Part shown: positions 45,648 through 55,440 of the stretch, in pieces
Layout of the letters: each line of letters opens with the position of its first letter
Position numbering within the stretch: the first letter of the stretch is position 1
The notes under the pieces: model-generated
The model's database searches: none
What the model was told of the DNA's origin: nothing
Seen by the model: the letters and a program-made list of their open reading frames with translations, nothing else
Position numbers and translations under genes: made by a program
Assembly: GCF_021728295.1 (NCBI RefSeq)
Contig: NZ_JAKJXE010000001.1
Location: 310,001 to 374,000, forward strand
Direction of reading: 5' to 3'
Origin: Pseudomonas petrae
Lineage (GTDB): Bacteria > Pseudomonadota > Gammaproteobacteria > Pseudomonadales > Pseudomonadaceae
Length of the DNA: 64,000 bases

Positions 45648-45932
45648 GCTTTTGATCTTGATCTTGATCTTCAAACACAAGAATCCCAGACGACATCAAT
45701 CGCGACTTGGGTGCAGGCTGAATGGAGGTCTCGCGGAGTGGGCCGAGCCGCATGGATGCGGCGAGAGCGCCGTCAGGACATGGATGTCCGTTCGGCGCGG
45801 GCCCACGGAGCGAGACCGGAGTGAAGGAACCCTGACGAAGGAAGGGCCTAACCAGGAGCAAGCACCCTTGGTTACTTGGGGTGCTTTTCCAAGTAACTCG
45901 CCGAAGGCGAAACAGTCTGCCCCCAGGCAGAC
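45648..45932 (-). repeat. Structured intergenic repeat, copy 4 (right end of composite 2)
   Basis: Inverted relative to copy 3 and of the same stem type as copy 2 (GTTACTTGG/CCAAGTAAC, AAGCACCC/GGGTGCTT). Its outer hairpin is GTCTGCC/GGCAGAC. The inner end carries (GATCTT)3 tandem hexamers next to the REP cluster. Beyond it, 45933-45980 has further GATCTT/GATCTTGA repeats before the apeB promoter. Confidence 0.82.
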
Positions 45933-46029
45933 GCTCTTGACCTTAAGGATCTTGAGGATCTTGATCTTGATCTCGATCAAAACACCTATTGGCCTGTAAA
46001 CTCCCGCCCATTGCTGTCTGGAGTAACTT

Positions 46030-47319
46030 ATGCGCGAAGAGTTGAATCAGGGCCTTATCGATTTCCTGAAGGCCTCCCCCACCCCCTTTCATGCCACCGC
46101 CAGCCTGGTCCAACGCCTCGAAGGCGCCGGCTATCAGCGCCTCGACGAACGAGAGCCCTGGTACACCGAAGCGGGCGGCCGCTACTACGTCACCCGCAAC
46201 GACTCCTCCATCGTCGCCTTCAAACTCGGTCGCCTGTCGCCCCTCACCGGCGGCATTCGCCTCGTCGGCGCCCACACCGACAGCCCGTGCCTGCGCGTCA
46301 AACCGCAACCCGAACTGCAACGTCAGGGTTTCTGGCAACTGGGCGTCGAAGTCTACGGCGGCGCCTTGCTCGCGCCATGGTTTGACCGCGACCTCTCCCT
46401 CGCCGGCCGCGTCACCTTCCGCCGCGACGGCAAAGTCGAAAGCCAGTTGATCGACTTCAAATTGCCCATCGCGATCATCCCCAACCTCGCGATCCACCTC
46501 AATCGCACCGCCAACGAAGGCTGGGCGATCAACCCGCAGACTGAACTGCCACCGATCCTGGCCCAGGTCGCCGGTGACGAACGTCCCGACTTCCGCGCCC
46601 TGCTGACTGACCAACTGGCCCGCGAGCACGGCCTGAATGCCGACGTCGTCCTCGACTACGAACTCAGCTTCTACGACACCCAAAGCGCCGCCGTCATCGG
46701 GCTTAACGGGGACTTCATTGCTGGCGCGCGGCTCGACAACCTGCTGTCCTGCTTCGCCGGGCTGCAAGCGCTGCTCAATGCCGATGGCGACGAAACCTGC
46801 CTGCTGATCTGCACTGACCACGAAGAAGTCGGCTCGACCTCCGCCTGCGGCGCTGATGGCCCGATGCTGGAACAGGTGCTGCAACGCCTGCTGCCGGAAG
46901 GCGACGACTATGTCCGCACCATCCAGAAATCCCTGCTGATCTCCGCCGACAACGCCCACGGCGTGCACCCGAACTACGCCGAGAAGCACGACGCCAACCA
47001 CGGCCCGAAACTCAACGCCGGCCCGGTGATCAAGGTCAACAGCAACCAGCGCTACGCCACCAACAGCGAAACCGCCGGCTTCTTCCGTCACCTGTGCATG
47101 GCCGAAGAAGTGCCGGTGCAGAGCTTCGTCGTGCGCAGCGACATGGCCTGCGGCTCCACCATCGGCCCGATCACGGCAGGCCACCTGGGCGTTCGCACCG
47201 TCGACATCGGCCTGCCGACCTTCGCCATGCATTCGATCCGCGAACTGGCGGGCAGCCAGGACCTGGCGCATCTGGTGAAGGTGCTGTCAGCGTTTTATGC
47301 GAGCGCCGAGTTGCCCTAA
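46030..47319 (+). CDS. apeB: M18 family aminopeptidase
   Basis: 429 residues. Dinuclear metallopeptidase of the aspartyl-aminopeptidase family. Metal ligands appear in VGAHTDSP (His, Asp), GARLDNLLS (bridging Asp), [10 protein letters not shown] (Glu pair) and [10 protein letters not shown], with a final MHSIREL near the C-terminus. Follows min-rluA as in P. aeruginosa (PA3247). GGAGTAAC lies before the ATG. Cytosolic peptide turnover is the likely role. Confidence 0.93.
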   Translation: MREELNQGLIDFLKASPTPFHATASLVQRLEGAGYQRLDEREPWYTEAGGRYYVTRNDSSIVAFKLGRLSPLTGGIRLVGAHTDSPCLRVKPQPELQRQGFWQLGVEVYGGALLAPWFDRDLSLAGRVTFRRDGKVESQLIDFKLPIAIIPNLAIHLNRTANEGWAINPQTELPPILAQVAGDERPDFRALLTDQLAREHGLNADVVLDYELSFYDTQSAAVIGLNGDFIAGARLDNLLSCFAGLQALLNADGDETCLLICTDHEEVGSTSACGADGPMLEQVLQRLLPEGDDYVRTIQKSLLISADNAHGVHPNYAEKHDANHGPKLNAGPVIKVNSNQRYATNSETAGFFRHLCMAEEVPVQSFVVRSDMACGSTIGPITAGHLGVRTVDIGLPTFAMHSIRELAGSQDLAHLVKVLSAFYASAELP

Positions 47320-47521
47320 GCACGAACCTCCATTGAGAGCAGGCCGATCCATTTCCTTCATCGGTCATGGAAACGGCCTGCACATCGCGCTATCCCGGAC
47401 TTCATAATTCCCCCTCGCCACACCCCCCATCCCCTCGTAAACTCACCCGCCTCTGCTTGACCCGGCACGGCTCCCAAACCGCGCCACCCCAAGCGCCTGT
47501 CTATTCGAGGTTTGTTTCCAG

Positions 47522-49711
47522 GTGATCGCTCCCACCCGCCTTTCCGTTCTGCCCCGCCTGTTTCTGCTTTGCCTGCTGGCGCTGTTCCCGTTTGCGTTGA
47601 CGCACGCTGCCGGCCTGCCGAGTCTGCTCAGTGGCGGCGACAAGACGCAGCCTCAGGCTCAGGAGCCATTGGGGCAGTCGCTGGACGAGGTGATCACGTC
47701 GCTGGAAAACGACCAGCAGCGCAGCAAATTGCTCGATGACCTGAAAAAACTGCGGGACGCCACCAAGAAAGCGCAGCCGACCGTGGAGCAAGGTGTACTG
47801 GGCCTGATCGGCAGTTCGTTCGCCGAGCTGGAAAAGCAGTTCACCGGTGCGGACAGCCCGCTCAGCCGCTGGGCGGACGAGACGGCGCTGGCGCAGGACG
47901 AGCTGATGGCCCTGATGCTGCCCGCCAACCAGTGGTGGCCGATCATCTGGGGGTTTGCGGTGGTGCTGGCGATATGGGGCCTGCTCGCGGCGGCGTTGAT
48001 CTGGCTGGGCCACAAGGTGCGCTTGCGCTTCGGCCTTTCCGCCGAGCTTCCGCAGCACCCGCGCCTGTCCGACATGCTGCGCTTCGCACTACGCAAGCTG
48101 GGCCCGTGGCTGGTGGCGCTGGTCATCACGATTTACCTGAGTTACTCGCTGCCACCGTCGCTGGGCCGGGATCTGGCGATGGTGCTCGCTTACGCGCTGG
48201 TGGTCGGCACGCTGTTCTCGGCGGTCTGTGTCATCGCGTTTTCCCTGCTGGACGGTCCGCACCGGCACCAGGCGTTGTACATCCTGCGCCATCAGGCGTT
48301 TCGCCCACTGTGGTGGATCGGCAGCTTTGCCGCGTTCGGCGAGGCGTTGAGCGACCCGCGTCTGGTCGCCAGCCTCGGCGTGCACCTTGCGCATACCGCT
48401 GCAACACTGGCCAATGTCATGGCCGCGCTGTCCACCGGGCTGTTCATCATCCGCTTCCGTCGCCCGATCGCGCATCTGATCCGCAACCAGGCGCTTTCGC
48501 GTCGCCTCAAACGCCGCGCCCTGAGCGACAGCATCGAGGTGCTCGGCACGTTCTGGTACCTGCCGGCGCTGGTGCTGGTGGGCGTTTCCCTGTTCGCCAC
48601 GTTCTTTTCTGCAGGCGACACCAGCACCGCATTGCGTCAGGCCCTGATCTGCACCGTGCTGCTGGTGTTGTGCATGGTCATCAACGGCCTGGTGCGGCGT
48701 CACTCGCTCAAACCAAGCCATGCTCACAAGCGCCATGCACTGTATTCGGACCGCCTGAAAAACTTCTTCTACACAGTCGCGCACTTGCTTATCTGGCTGG
48801 TGTTCATCGAGCTGGGCCTGCGGGTCTGGGGCTTGTCGTTGATTCGCTTCGCCGAGGGCGACGGCCACGACATCAGCGTCAGGCTCATCGGCCTTGCCGC
48901 CACGCTGATGTTTGCCTGGCTGATCTGGATTCTCGCGGACACAGCCATTCACCACGCGCTCACCCGCTCGCGCAAAGGCCTGGCCAATACCCGCGCGCAG
49001 ACGATGATGCCGCTGATCCGCAACGTGCTGTTCGTGACCATTTTCATCATCGCGTTGATCGTCGCGCTGGCGAACATGGGCATGAACGTGACGCCGCTGC
49101 TGGCCGGTGCCGGTGTGATCGGTCTGGCCATCGGTTTCGGCGCGCAGTCACTGGTGGCGGATCTGATCACCGGGCTGTTCATCATCATCGAAGACTCGCT
49201 GGCCATCGACGATTACGTGGACGTCGGCGGGCACCTGGGCACCGTGGAAGGGCTGACCATTCGCACCGTTCGCCTGCGCGACATCGACGGCATCGTCCAC
49301 ACCATTCCGTTCAGCGAGATCAAGAGCATCCAGAATTACTCGCGGGAGTTCGGTTACGCGATCTTCCGCATCGCAATTCCGGCGAGCATGAACATCGACG
49401 ACGCGCTGAAGATGGTCCGCGACGTCGGCCAGAAGATGCGCTCCGACCCGCTGCAACGGCGCAACATCTGGTCGCCGCTGGAGATTCAGGGGGTGGAAAG
49501 TTTTGACTCGGGCAACGCCATTCTGCGCGCGCGTTTCAAGACCGCACCGATCAAGCAATGGGAAGTGTCGCGGGCGTTCAACCTGTCGCTCAAGCGCTAT
49601 CTGGACGAAGCGGGCATGGACCTGGCGACACCGCGCCTGAACGTGCAGGTCAGCACCAGTGGCGGGCGCGTGAACAAAGTACGCGAGAAGAAGGACGATG
49701 CGTCGGTGTAA
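47522..49711 (+). CDS. MscS-family mechanosensitive ion channel
   Basis: 729 residues from a GTG at 47522; the start is uncertain by a few codons. An N-terminal signal peptide (LFLLCLLALFPFALTHA) and a periplasmic Gln-rich helical region (about 40-130) precede several transmembrane helices and the MscS core: pore helix GAGVIGLAIGFGAQSLVADL, then beta domain with EDSLAIDDYVDVGG and TVEGLTIRTVRLRD. Release of solutes under hypo-osmotic shock is the expected role. The gene converges with the GntR regulator with 6 bases between stops. Confidence 0.92.
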   Translation: MIAPTRLSVLPRLFLLCLLALFPFALTHAAGLPSLLSGGDKTQPQAQEPLGQSLDEVITSLENDQQRSKLLDDLKKLRDATKKAQPTVEQGVLGLIGSSFAELEKQFTGADSPLSRWADETALAQDELMALMLPANQWWPIIWGFAVVLAIWGLLAAALIWLGHKVRLRFGLSAELPQHPRLSDMLRFALRKLGPWLVALVITIYLSYSLPPSLGRDLAMVLAYALVVGTLFSAVCVIAFSLLDGPHRHQALYILRHQAFRPLWWIGSFAAFGEALSDPRLVASLGVHLAHTAATLANVMAALSTGLFIIRFRRPIAHLIRNQALSRRLKRRALSDSIEVLGTFWYLPALVLVGVSLFATFFSAGDTSTALRQALICTVLLVLCMVINGLVRRHSLKPSHAHKRHALYSDRLKNFFYTVAHLLIWLVFIELGLRVWGLSLIRFAEGDGHDISVRLIGLAATLMFAWLIWILADTAIHHALTRSRKGLANTRAQTMMPLIRNVLFVTIFIIALIVALANMGMNVTPLLAGAGVIGLAIGFGAQSLVADLITGLFIIIEDSLAIDDYVDVGGHLGTVEGLTIRTVRLRDIDGIVHTIPFSEIKSIQNYSREFGYAIFRIAIPASMNIDDALKMVRDVGQKMRSDPLQRRNIWSPLEIQGVESFDSGNAILRARFKTAPIKQWEVSRAFNLSLKRYLDEAGMDLATPRLNVQVSTSGGRVNKVREKKDDASV

Positions 49712-49717
49712 GCCGGC

Positions 49718-50437
49718 CTAGATATCCGCCACCACCGCGCTCACGTGAATCGCGTCATGGCGCCAGTATTCCAGGTCGCAGTCGATCAGCCTCCCGCGCT
49801 GGTCGTGGTTGACCCGGGCGATGCGCAGGCCCGGGCTGCCGATGGAGACTTTCAGCGCCCCTGCCGCTTCCGCCGGTAACGCCGTGGGCACCATCTCGAA
49901 ACGCACCTGGCCGTAGCGAATGTCGTAGTGGCTGGCGTAGAGCTCGGTCAGCGACTGGTTCAGGTCCATGTCGAGAATCTGCGGAAAGTAATCGGGGTTG
50001 AGGTAATGCTCGACGTAGAGCACCAGCCGTTCATCAATGCGGCGGGCGCGGCAGATCTGGATCACGCTGGACAGCGCCGGCAATTGCAGCAGCCCGCAAA
50101 TAACGGCCGACGCAGGTTGCAGCCGTGCGGAAATCACTTGGGTCGCGGGCACTCGGCCCTGAGCCTGAACCATCGCGTGAAAGTGGCTGCGGCGCATCAG
50201 GTCGTAGGCCAGACGCGGCGGGGAAATGAACCAGCCACGGCGCTCCTCCCGGTAGATCAGACCTTGGGCCTCGAGTTGCACCAGCGCCTCGCGCAAGGTA
50301 ATGCGCGTGGTATCGAAGACCTCGCTCAACTTGCGTTCAGCCGGCAATTTGCTGCCCGGTGGCAACAGACCGTGTTCGATCTGCTCTTGCAGCGCGTTGC
50401 AAATGGTCGTCACCGCTCGGGGCATTTCTTCGCGCAT
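49718..50437 (-). CDS. GntR family regulator with UTRA domain
   Basis: 239 residues from ATG 50437 (AGGTAA upstream); the longer frame is not family-like. GntR winged helix (PAERKLSEVFDTTRITLREALVQLEAQGL, quoted in two parts as PAERKLSEVFDTTR and ITLREALVQLEAQGL) and a C-terminal UTRA ligand-binding domain (HutC subfamily; RARRIDERLVLYVEHYLN and ELYASHYDIRYGQVRFE). Divergent from the transport operon it probably controls; matching TGG-N-CTAG-N-CCA-type sites lie before both genes. Ligand unknown, likely the transported compound. Confidence 0.9.
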   Translation of the reverse strand: MREEMPRAVTTICNALQEQIEHGLLPPGSKLPAERKLSEVFDTTRITLREALVQLEAQGLIYREERRGWFISPPRLAYDLMRRSHFHAMVQAQGRVPATQVISARLQPASAVICGLLQLPALSSVIQICRARRIDERLVLYVEHYLNPDYFPQILDMDLNQSLTELYASHYDIRYGQVRFEMVPTALPAEAAGALKVSIGSPGLRIARVNHDQRGRLIDCDLEYWRHDAIHVSAVVADI

Positions 50438-50450
50438 TGCGTTACCTATC

Positions 50451-50462
50451 TGGACTAGACCA
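50451..50462 (-). promoter_or_regulatory. Candidate GntR/UTRA operator before the regulator gene
   Basis: TGGACTAGACCA, one mismatch from the perfect palindrome TGGTCTAGACCA, 14 bases upstream of the regulator ATG; suits autorepression. Confidence 0.55.
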
Positions 50463-50728
50463 GCGCTATTTAAGGGCAGTGTCGCTCGCTGAATGGCCCG
50501 TTTCAGTGCTCCAGAGCCTAGGCAGCGTAGATGACCGTTGCGTGACATTCCAGCCTGGGCCCGCTGCAACGCAGTTGCTCGGCAAGTCTTCCGGCCCTTT
50601 CAGATCAAGCGGTTGAGCATGGTCTACGCTCATTTCACAGCGATCCCTGGGGCCGTGGTGTCTTCCAGTAAGAGTCGGTCCAGACACGAAAGCGTCATGT
50701 AACTGGCCTAACTTGGCTCAGGTATTGC

Positions 50729-50740
50729 TGACCTAGACCA
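50729..50740 (+). promoter_or_regulatory. Candidate GntR/UTRA operator before the transport operon
   Basis: TGACCTAGACCA shares the half-site CTAGACCA with the site at 50451 and lies 57 bases before the binding-protein ATG. The 360-base gap 50438-50797 otherwise shows no ORF. Confidence 0.5.
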
Positions 50741-50797
50741 ATCATCCGCAACGAACACTTCTATGAGTCCGTCGAGAAGTGCACAAAGGAGCTTCGA

Positions 50798-51865
50798 ATG
50801 AAACACCTTTTGCTGGCATCACTCCTGGGTTCGGCCATCGCGCTGAGCACATCGGCCATGGCCGCCGACACCGACCTCAAAACACTTGAAGCCGCCGCCA
50901 AGGCTGAAGGCGCGGTCAACAGCGTGGGCATGCCCGATGACTGGGCAAACTGGAAAGGCACCTGGACCGACCTGACCGCCAAGTACGGTCTGGTGCACAT
51001 GGACACCGACATGAGCTCGGCTCAGGAAGTGGCCAAGTTCGATGCGGAAAAAGACAACGCCAGCGCCGACATCGGCGACGTGGGTGCAGCGTTCGGCCCG
51101 ATCGCCACCGCCAAGGGCGTGACCCAACCTTACAAACCGAGCACTTGGGCGCAAGTGCCGGACTGGGCCAAGGACAAGGAAGGTCACTGGGCGCTGGCCT
51201 ACACCGGCACCATCGCTTTTATCGTCAACAAAAAGCTGCTGCACGGCTCGGACGTACCGACCAAATGGGCTGACCTGAAAAACGGCAAGTACAAGGTCAC
51301 CATCGGTGATGTCAGCACGGCGGCCCAGGCTGCCAACGGCGTGCTCGCCGCTGCGACCTCCATGAAAGGCGATGAAACCAACCTCGCCCCGGGCCTGCAA
51401 CTGTTCACCGAACTGGCCAAGCAGAAGCGCCTGGGCATCAACAACCCGTCGATCCAGTCGATGGAAAAAGGCGAAGTGGAAGTGGGCGTGGTCTGGGACT
51501 TCAACGGCCTGAGCTACAAGGCCAAGATGACCAATCCTGACGACTACGTTGTGCTGATCCCGTCCGACGGCTCGGTGATCTCGGGCTACACCACGATCAT
51601 CAACAAGTACGCCAAGCACCCGAACGCCGCCAAGCTGGCCCGTGAATACATCTTCAGCGACGCCGGTCAGATCAACCTGGCCAAAGGCAACGCGCGCCCG
51701 ATCCGTGCCGAGCACCTGACGCTGCCGCCAGACGTGCAAGCCAAGCTGCTGCCCAACGAGCAGTACAAGAACGTGACCCCGATCAAAGACCCGGCAGCGT
51801 GGGAAAAAACCTCGAAAGCCCTGCCACAGCAGTGGAACGAGCAAGTCATCGTCGAGATGCAGTAA
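50798..51865 (+). CDS. ABC transporter substrate-binding protein
   Basis: 355 residues with AAGGAG before the ATG and a signal peptide (LLLASLLGSAIALSTSAMA). Periplasmic binding protein of the iron/spermidine/thiamine-like cluster (SBP family 1/6): AAKAEGAVNSVGMPDDWANW at the start, VGVVWDFNGLSYKA and the C-terminal ANAAKLAREYIFSDAGQ-type helix (here PNAAKLAREYIFS). First gene of an operon with an alkaline-phosphatase-superfamily enzyme, two permeases, an ATPase and a HAD phosphatase. A phosphorylated organic solute is the best guess for its ligand. Confidence 0.9.
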   Translation: MKHLLLASLLGSAIALSTSAMAADTDLKTLEAAAKAEGAVNSVGMPDDWANWKGTWTDLTAKYGLVHMDTDMSSAQEVAKFDAEKDNASADIGDVGAAFGPIATAKGVTQPYKPSTWAQVPDWAKDKEGHWALAYTGTIAFIVNKKLLHGSDVPTKWADLKNGKYKVTIGDVSTAAQAANGVLAAATSMKGDETNLAPGLQLFTELAKQKRLGINNPSIQSMEKGEVEVGVVWDFNGLSYKAKMTNPDDYVVLIPSDGSVISGYTTIINKYAKHPNAAKLAREYIFSDAGQINLAKGNARPIRAEHLTLPPDVQAKLLPNEQYKNVTPIKDPAAWEKTSKALPQQWNEQVIVEMQ

Positions 51866-51885
51866 CCCCCCCTGCACTTCAACGT

Positions 51886-51971
51886 GTAGGAGCGCGCTTG
51901 CCCGCGATTGCGGACTGTCAGAATCATCTTCGTTGCAGACGTTATGCAATCGCGGGCAAGCGCGCTCCTAC
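51886..51971. repeat. REPIN between binding protein and phosphodiesterase genes
   Basis: GTAGGAGCGCGCTTGCCCGCGA and its exact inverse flank a 42-base loop inside the operon. It could stabilise the upstream binding-protein message relative to the downstream genes. Confidence 0.9.
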
Positions 51972-52003
51972 AGGGTTGGGGACAGTCACCCTCCGGAGAT
52001 GCC

Positions 52004-52810
52004 ATGAAACACAACGTCATCCTCATCCTGCTGGACGGCCTGAGTTACAGCGTCGCGCAACATGCGATGGGGCATTTGCTGGCCTACCGAAACGCAGGCC
52101 GCGCGGCGTTGTATCAGCTGGAATGCGAACTGCCGTCGCTGTCACGCCCGTTGTACGAGTGCATTCTGACCGGCGTTGCGCCCATCAACAGTGGCATCGT
52201 GCACAACCAGGTTTCCCGGCTTTCCAACCAGCGCAGCGTGTTCCACTACGCCACCGACGCCGGGCTGACCACCGCCGCTGCCGCGTACCACTGGGTCAGC
52301 GAGCTGTACAACCGCAGCCCGTTCGTTGCCGCACGCGACCGCCACACCGACGACGCCGAATTGCCGATTCAGCACGGGCATTTCTACTACGTCGATCACT
52401 ACCCCGATTCACACCTGTTCGACGACGCCGAGCATCTTCGAACTGCCCACGGGCCACATTTCCTCTTCGTTCACCCGATGAACATCGATGACGCCGGCCA
52501 CAAGCATGGCCTCGACACCCCGCAATACCGCAACAGCGCACGCTCCGCCGACATCATCCTCGCCGAGTATCTGCAGCGCTGGCTCGATGCGGGGTATCAA
52601 GTGCTGGTGACCGCTGACCACGGCATGAACAACGACCGCTCGCACAACGGCGTACTGCCGGAAGAACGCGAAGTCCCGCTGTTCGTGCTCGGTGACGCCT
52701 TCAGCCTCGACCCCCATGCGCAACCGAAACAGACCGAGATCTGCGGCACCGTCTGCGAACTGCTCGGCGTGCCCCACGACAAACCTGTGTGCAGAGAGGT
52801 GCTCAAGTGA
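52004..52810 (+). CDS. Alkaline-phosphatase-superfamily phosphodiesterase/phosphatase
   Basis: 268 residues from ATG 52004 (GGAG upstream). Type I phosphodiesterase/nucleotide pyrophosphatase fold: first metal Asp in ILLDGLSY, nucleophile Ser in LPSLSRPLYECILTG, then DDAGHKHG and TADHGMNND supplying the remaining metal ligands. No signal peptide, so it acts in the cytoplasm, presumably on the compound brought in by the ABC transporter. Its stop overlaps the start of the next permease. Whether it cleaves a phosphodiester, a phosphonate or a monoester cannot be decided from sequence. Confidence 0.85.
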   Translation: MKHNVILILLDGLSYSVAQHAMGHLLAYRNAGRAALYQLECELPSLSRPLYECILTGVAPINSGIVHNQVSRLSNQRSVFHYATDAGLTTAAAAYHWVSELYNRSPFVAARDRHTDDAELPIQHGHFYYVDHYPDSHLFDDAEHLRTAHGPHFLFVHPMNIDDAGHKHGLDTPQYRNSARSADIILAEYLQRWLDAGYQVLVTADHGMNNDRSHNGVLPEEREVPLFVLGDAFSLDPHAQPKQTEICGTVCELLGVPHDKPVCREVLK

Positions 52811-53649
52811 ATTCACAAAGCCGCGGCAAATGGCTGGGGCTGTTGTGCCTCGTGCCGTTTGCGGTTTTCTTCATCGCGTTTCAGATCGCGCCGCTGGCCT
52901 GGGTGGCAATCAACAGCCTGCAATCGGACGCCGGCTGGGGCATCGACAACTTCATCAAGGCGTTCAACTCGCGCTTCTACCGCCAGGCGATGCAGTACAG
53001 CCTGGAGGTCAGTTTCTGGTCGAGCCTGATCGGCATCATCATCGCGATCCTCGGCAGCTACTCCCTGCGCAAAGTGCCGTCGAGGCTGAGGGATTTCGTC
53101 AGCGCCTTCGCCAACATGACCAGCAACTTTTCCGGGGTCCCGCTGGCGTTTGCCTTCATCATCCTGCTCGGTTTCAACGGCGCGCTGACGCTGATTCTCA
53201 AGCAGGCCGGGATCATCGATGACTTCAACCTGTACTCGAAAACCGGCCTGATCATTCTCTACACCTACTTCCAGATCCCCCTGGGCGTGCTGCTGCTCTA
53301 CCCGGCCTTCGATGCGCTGCGCGAAGACTGGCGCGAGTCGGCGTCGCTGCTGGGGGCCAGCGGCTGGGATTTCTGGCGACACATCGGGATTCCGGTGCTG
53401 ACACCTGCGCTGCTCGGCACCTTCGTGATTCTGCTGGCCAACGCGCTGGGTGCTTACGCCACGGTTTACGCGCTGACCACTGGCAATTTCAACGTGCTGC
53501 CGATCCGCATCGCGGCGATGGTCGCCGGCGACATCACGCTGGACCCGAACATGGCCAGCGCCCTGGCGATGATTCTGGTGGGGATGATGACGCTGGTAAC
53601 GGTCGTGCATCAGTGGCTGTTGAAGAGGAGCTACCATGTCTCGCGCTGA
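52807..53649 (+). CDS. ABC transporter permease 1
   Basis: 280 residues from a GTG that overlaps the preceding stop (GTGA), with GAGAGGTG upstream. Six transmembrane helices; the binding-protein-dependent EAA loop is visible in ESASLLGASGWDFWRHIGIPVL. BPD_transp_1 (PotB-like) permease. Confidence 0.92.
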   Translation: MNSQSRGKWLGLLCLVPFAVFFIAFQIAPLAWVAINSLQSDAGWGIDNFIKAFNSRFYRQAMQYSLEVSFWSSLIGIIIAILGSYSLRKVPSRLRDFVSAFANMTSNFSGVPLAFAFIILLGFNGALTLILKQAGIIDDFNLYSKTGLIILYTYFQIPLGVLLLYPAFDALREDWRESASLLGASGWDFWRHIGIPVLTPALLGTFVILLANALGAYATVYALTTGNFNVLPIRIAAMVAGDITLDPNMASALAMILVGMMTLVTVVHQWLLKRSYHVSR

Positions 53650-54433
53650 ACGCCGCCCGCCGGGGCTTTACCACCGCGTCGTGGTGTACCTGCTGTTTCT
53701 GATTCTGCTCGCGCCGTTGCTCGGCACGTTTGTTTATTCGATCGCCACCAGTTGGTCGGCCACGATTTTGCCCGACGGCCTGACCTACAAATGGTACGTC
53801 GCACTGTGGAGCGATCCGCGTTTTCTCCGCGCGTTCGGCCAGTCGCTGTTGGTGTGCGTCGGCGCGCTGGCGCTGTCGGTGGTGCTGATTCTGCCGCTGC
53901 TGTTCGTCGTGCATTACCACTTCCCCAAGCTCGACGCGCTGATGAACATCCTCATCCTGCTGCCCTTCGCGGTGCCGCCGGTGGTGTCGTCGGTGGGCCT
54001 GTTGCAGCTCTACGGCTCGGGGCCGCTGGCGATGGTCGGTACGCCGTGGATTCTGATCGGCTGCTACTTCACCGTGGCACTGCCGTTCATGTACCGGGCG
54101 ATCACCAACAACCTGCAGGCGATCAATCTGGTTGACCTGATGGACGCGGCCCAACTACTCGGCGCCAATACCTTTCAAGCCGCGTTTCTGGTGGTGCTGC
54201 CGAACCTGCGCAAGGGCCTGATGATCGCCCTGCTGCTGTCGTTCTCGTTCCTGTTCGGCGAGTTCGTGTTCGCCAATCTGCTGGTCGGCACCCGCTACGA
54301 GACCTTGCAGGTGTACCTCAACAACATGCGCAACAGCAGCGGCCACTTCAACAGCGCGCTGGTGATTTCCTACTTCTTTTTCGTACTGCTGCTGACGTGG
54401 GCGGCCAACCGACTGAACAAGGACAAAGACTGA
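53636..54433 (+). CDS. ABC transporter permease 2
   Basis: 265 residues, overlapping permease 1 by 14 bases. Six transmembrane helices with EAA-loop sequence LMDAAQLLGANTFQAAFLVVLP (quoted core DAAQLLGANTFQAAF). PotC-like partner of permease 1. Confidence 0.92.
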   Translation: MSRAERRPPGLYHRVVVYLLFLILLAPLLGTFVYSIATSWSATILPDGLTYKWYVALWSDPRFLRAFGQSLLVCVGALALSVVLILPLLFVVHYHFPKLDALMNILILLPFAVPPVVSSVGLLQLYGSGPLAMVGTPWILIGCYFTVALPFMYRAITNNLQAINLVDLMDAAQLLGANTFQAAFLVVLPNLRKGLMIALLLSFSFLFGEFVFANLLVGTRYETLQVYLNNMRNSSGHFNSALVISYFFFVLLLTWAANRLNKDKD

Positions 54434-54434
54434 T

Positions 54435-55424
54435 ATGAGCTTCGTCAGTGTCGAAAACCTGCAGAAGAATTACGGCAGCACGGCGGTCTTCAGCGACATC
54501 AATTGCGAAATCCGCAAGGGCGAATTCGTCACCCTGCTTGGCCCGTCCGGTTGCGGCAAGTCCACCCTGCTGCGCTGCATCGCCGGGCTAACCTCGGTGA
54601 CCAGCGGCCGGATCTTCCTCGACGGCAAGGACCTGGTGCCGGTGTCGCCGCAGAAGCGCGGCATCGGCATGGTGTTCCAGAGCTACGCGCTGTTCCCCAA
54701 CATGAACGTGGAGCAGAACGTCGCCTTCGGCCTGCGCATGCAGAAAGTCAGCACGGATGAAATGAAGCAGCGGGTGGCGGAGGCGCTCAAGCTGGTGGAG
54801 CTGAACGAGTTCGCCACGCGGTACCCGCATCAGCTCTCGGGCGGGCAATGTCAGCGCGTCGCACTGGCGCGATCGCTGGTGACCCGCCCTCGCCTGCTGC
54901 TGCTTGACGAGCCGCTGTCGGCCCTCGATGCGCGCATCCGCAAGCACCTGCGTGAGCAGATCCGCGCGATTCAGCAGGAGCTGGGCCTGACGACGATTTT
55001 CGTGACCCACGATCAGGAAGAAGCGCTGACCATGTCCGACCGGATTTTCCTGATGAATCAGGGTCGGATCGTGCAGAGCGGCGACGCCGAAACCCTGTAC
55101 ACCGCACCGGTCGACGCATTCGCCGCCGGCTTCATCGGCAACTACAACCTGCTGGAGGCGGACGCCGCCAGCCGCCTGATGCAGCGCCCGATCAACAGCC
55201 GCGTGGCGATTCGCCCGGAGGCCATTCAATTGAGCCTGACCGGTTCGCTGGAAGGCGAAGTGCGCAGCCACAGCCTGTTGGGCAACGTGATCCGCTATCG
55301 CGTCGAGGCCCGGGGCGTGGAACTGGTGGTCGACGTGCTCAACCGTTCGGCCAGCGACTTGCACCCGAAAGGCCAGCGCGTCACCCTGCACATCGAAGCG
55401 TCGGCGCTGTGTGAAGTCGCATGA
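54435..55424 (+). CDS. ABC transporter ATP-binding protein (PotA/FbpC type)
   Basis: 329 residues, one base after the permease 2 stop. Walker A GPSGCGKST, Q-loop VFQSYALFPNM, signature LSGGQCQR, Walker B LLLLDEPLSALD, His in VTHDQEEA. A C-terminal TOBE-like regulatory domain (about 240-329) is present. Imports the ligand of the binding protein encoded upstream. Confidence 0.94.
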   Translation: MSFVSVENLQKNYGSTAVFSDINCEIRKGEFVTLLGPSGCGKSTLLRCIAGLTSVTSGRIFLDGKDLVPVSPQKRGIGMVFQSYALFPNMNVEQNVAFGLRMQKVSTDEMKQRVAEALKLVELNEFATRYPHQLSGGQCQRVALARSLVTRPRLLLLDEPLSALDARIRKHLREQIRAIQQELGLTTIFVTHDQEEALTMSDRIFLMNQGRIVQSGDAETLYTAPVDAFAAGFIGNYNLLEADAASRLMQRPINSRVAIRPEAIQLSLTGSLEGEVRSHSLLGNVIRYRVEARGVELVVDVLNRSASDLHPKGQRVTLHIEASALCEVA

Positions 55425-55440
55425 ATTTGACGCCAACCCT

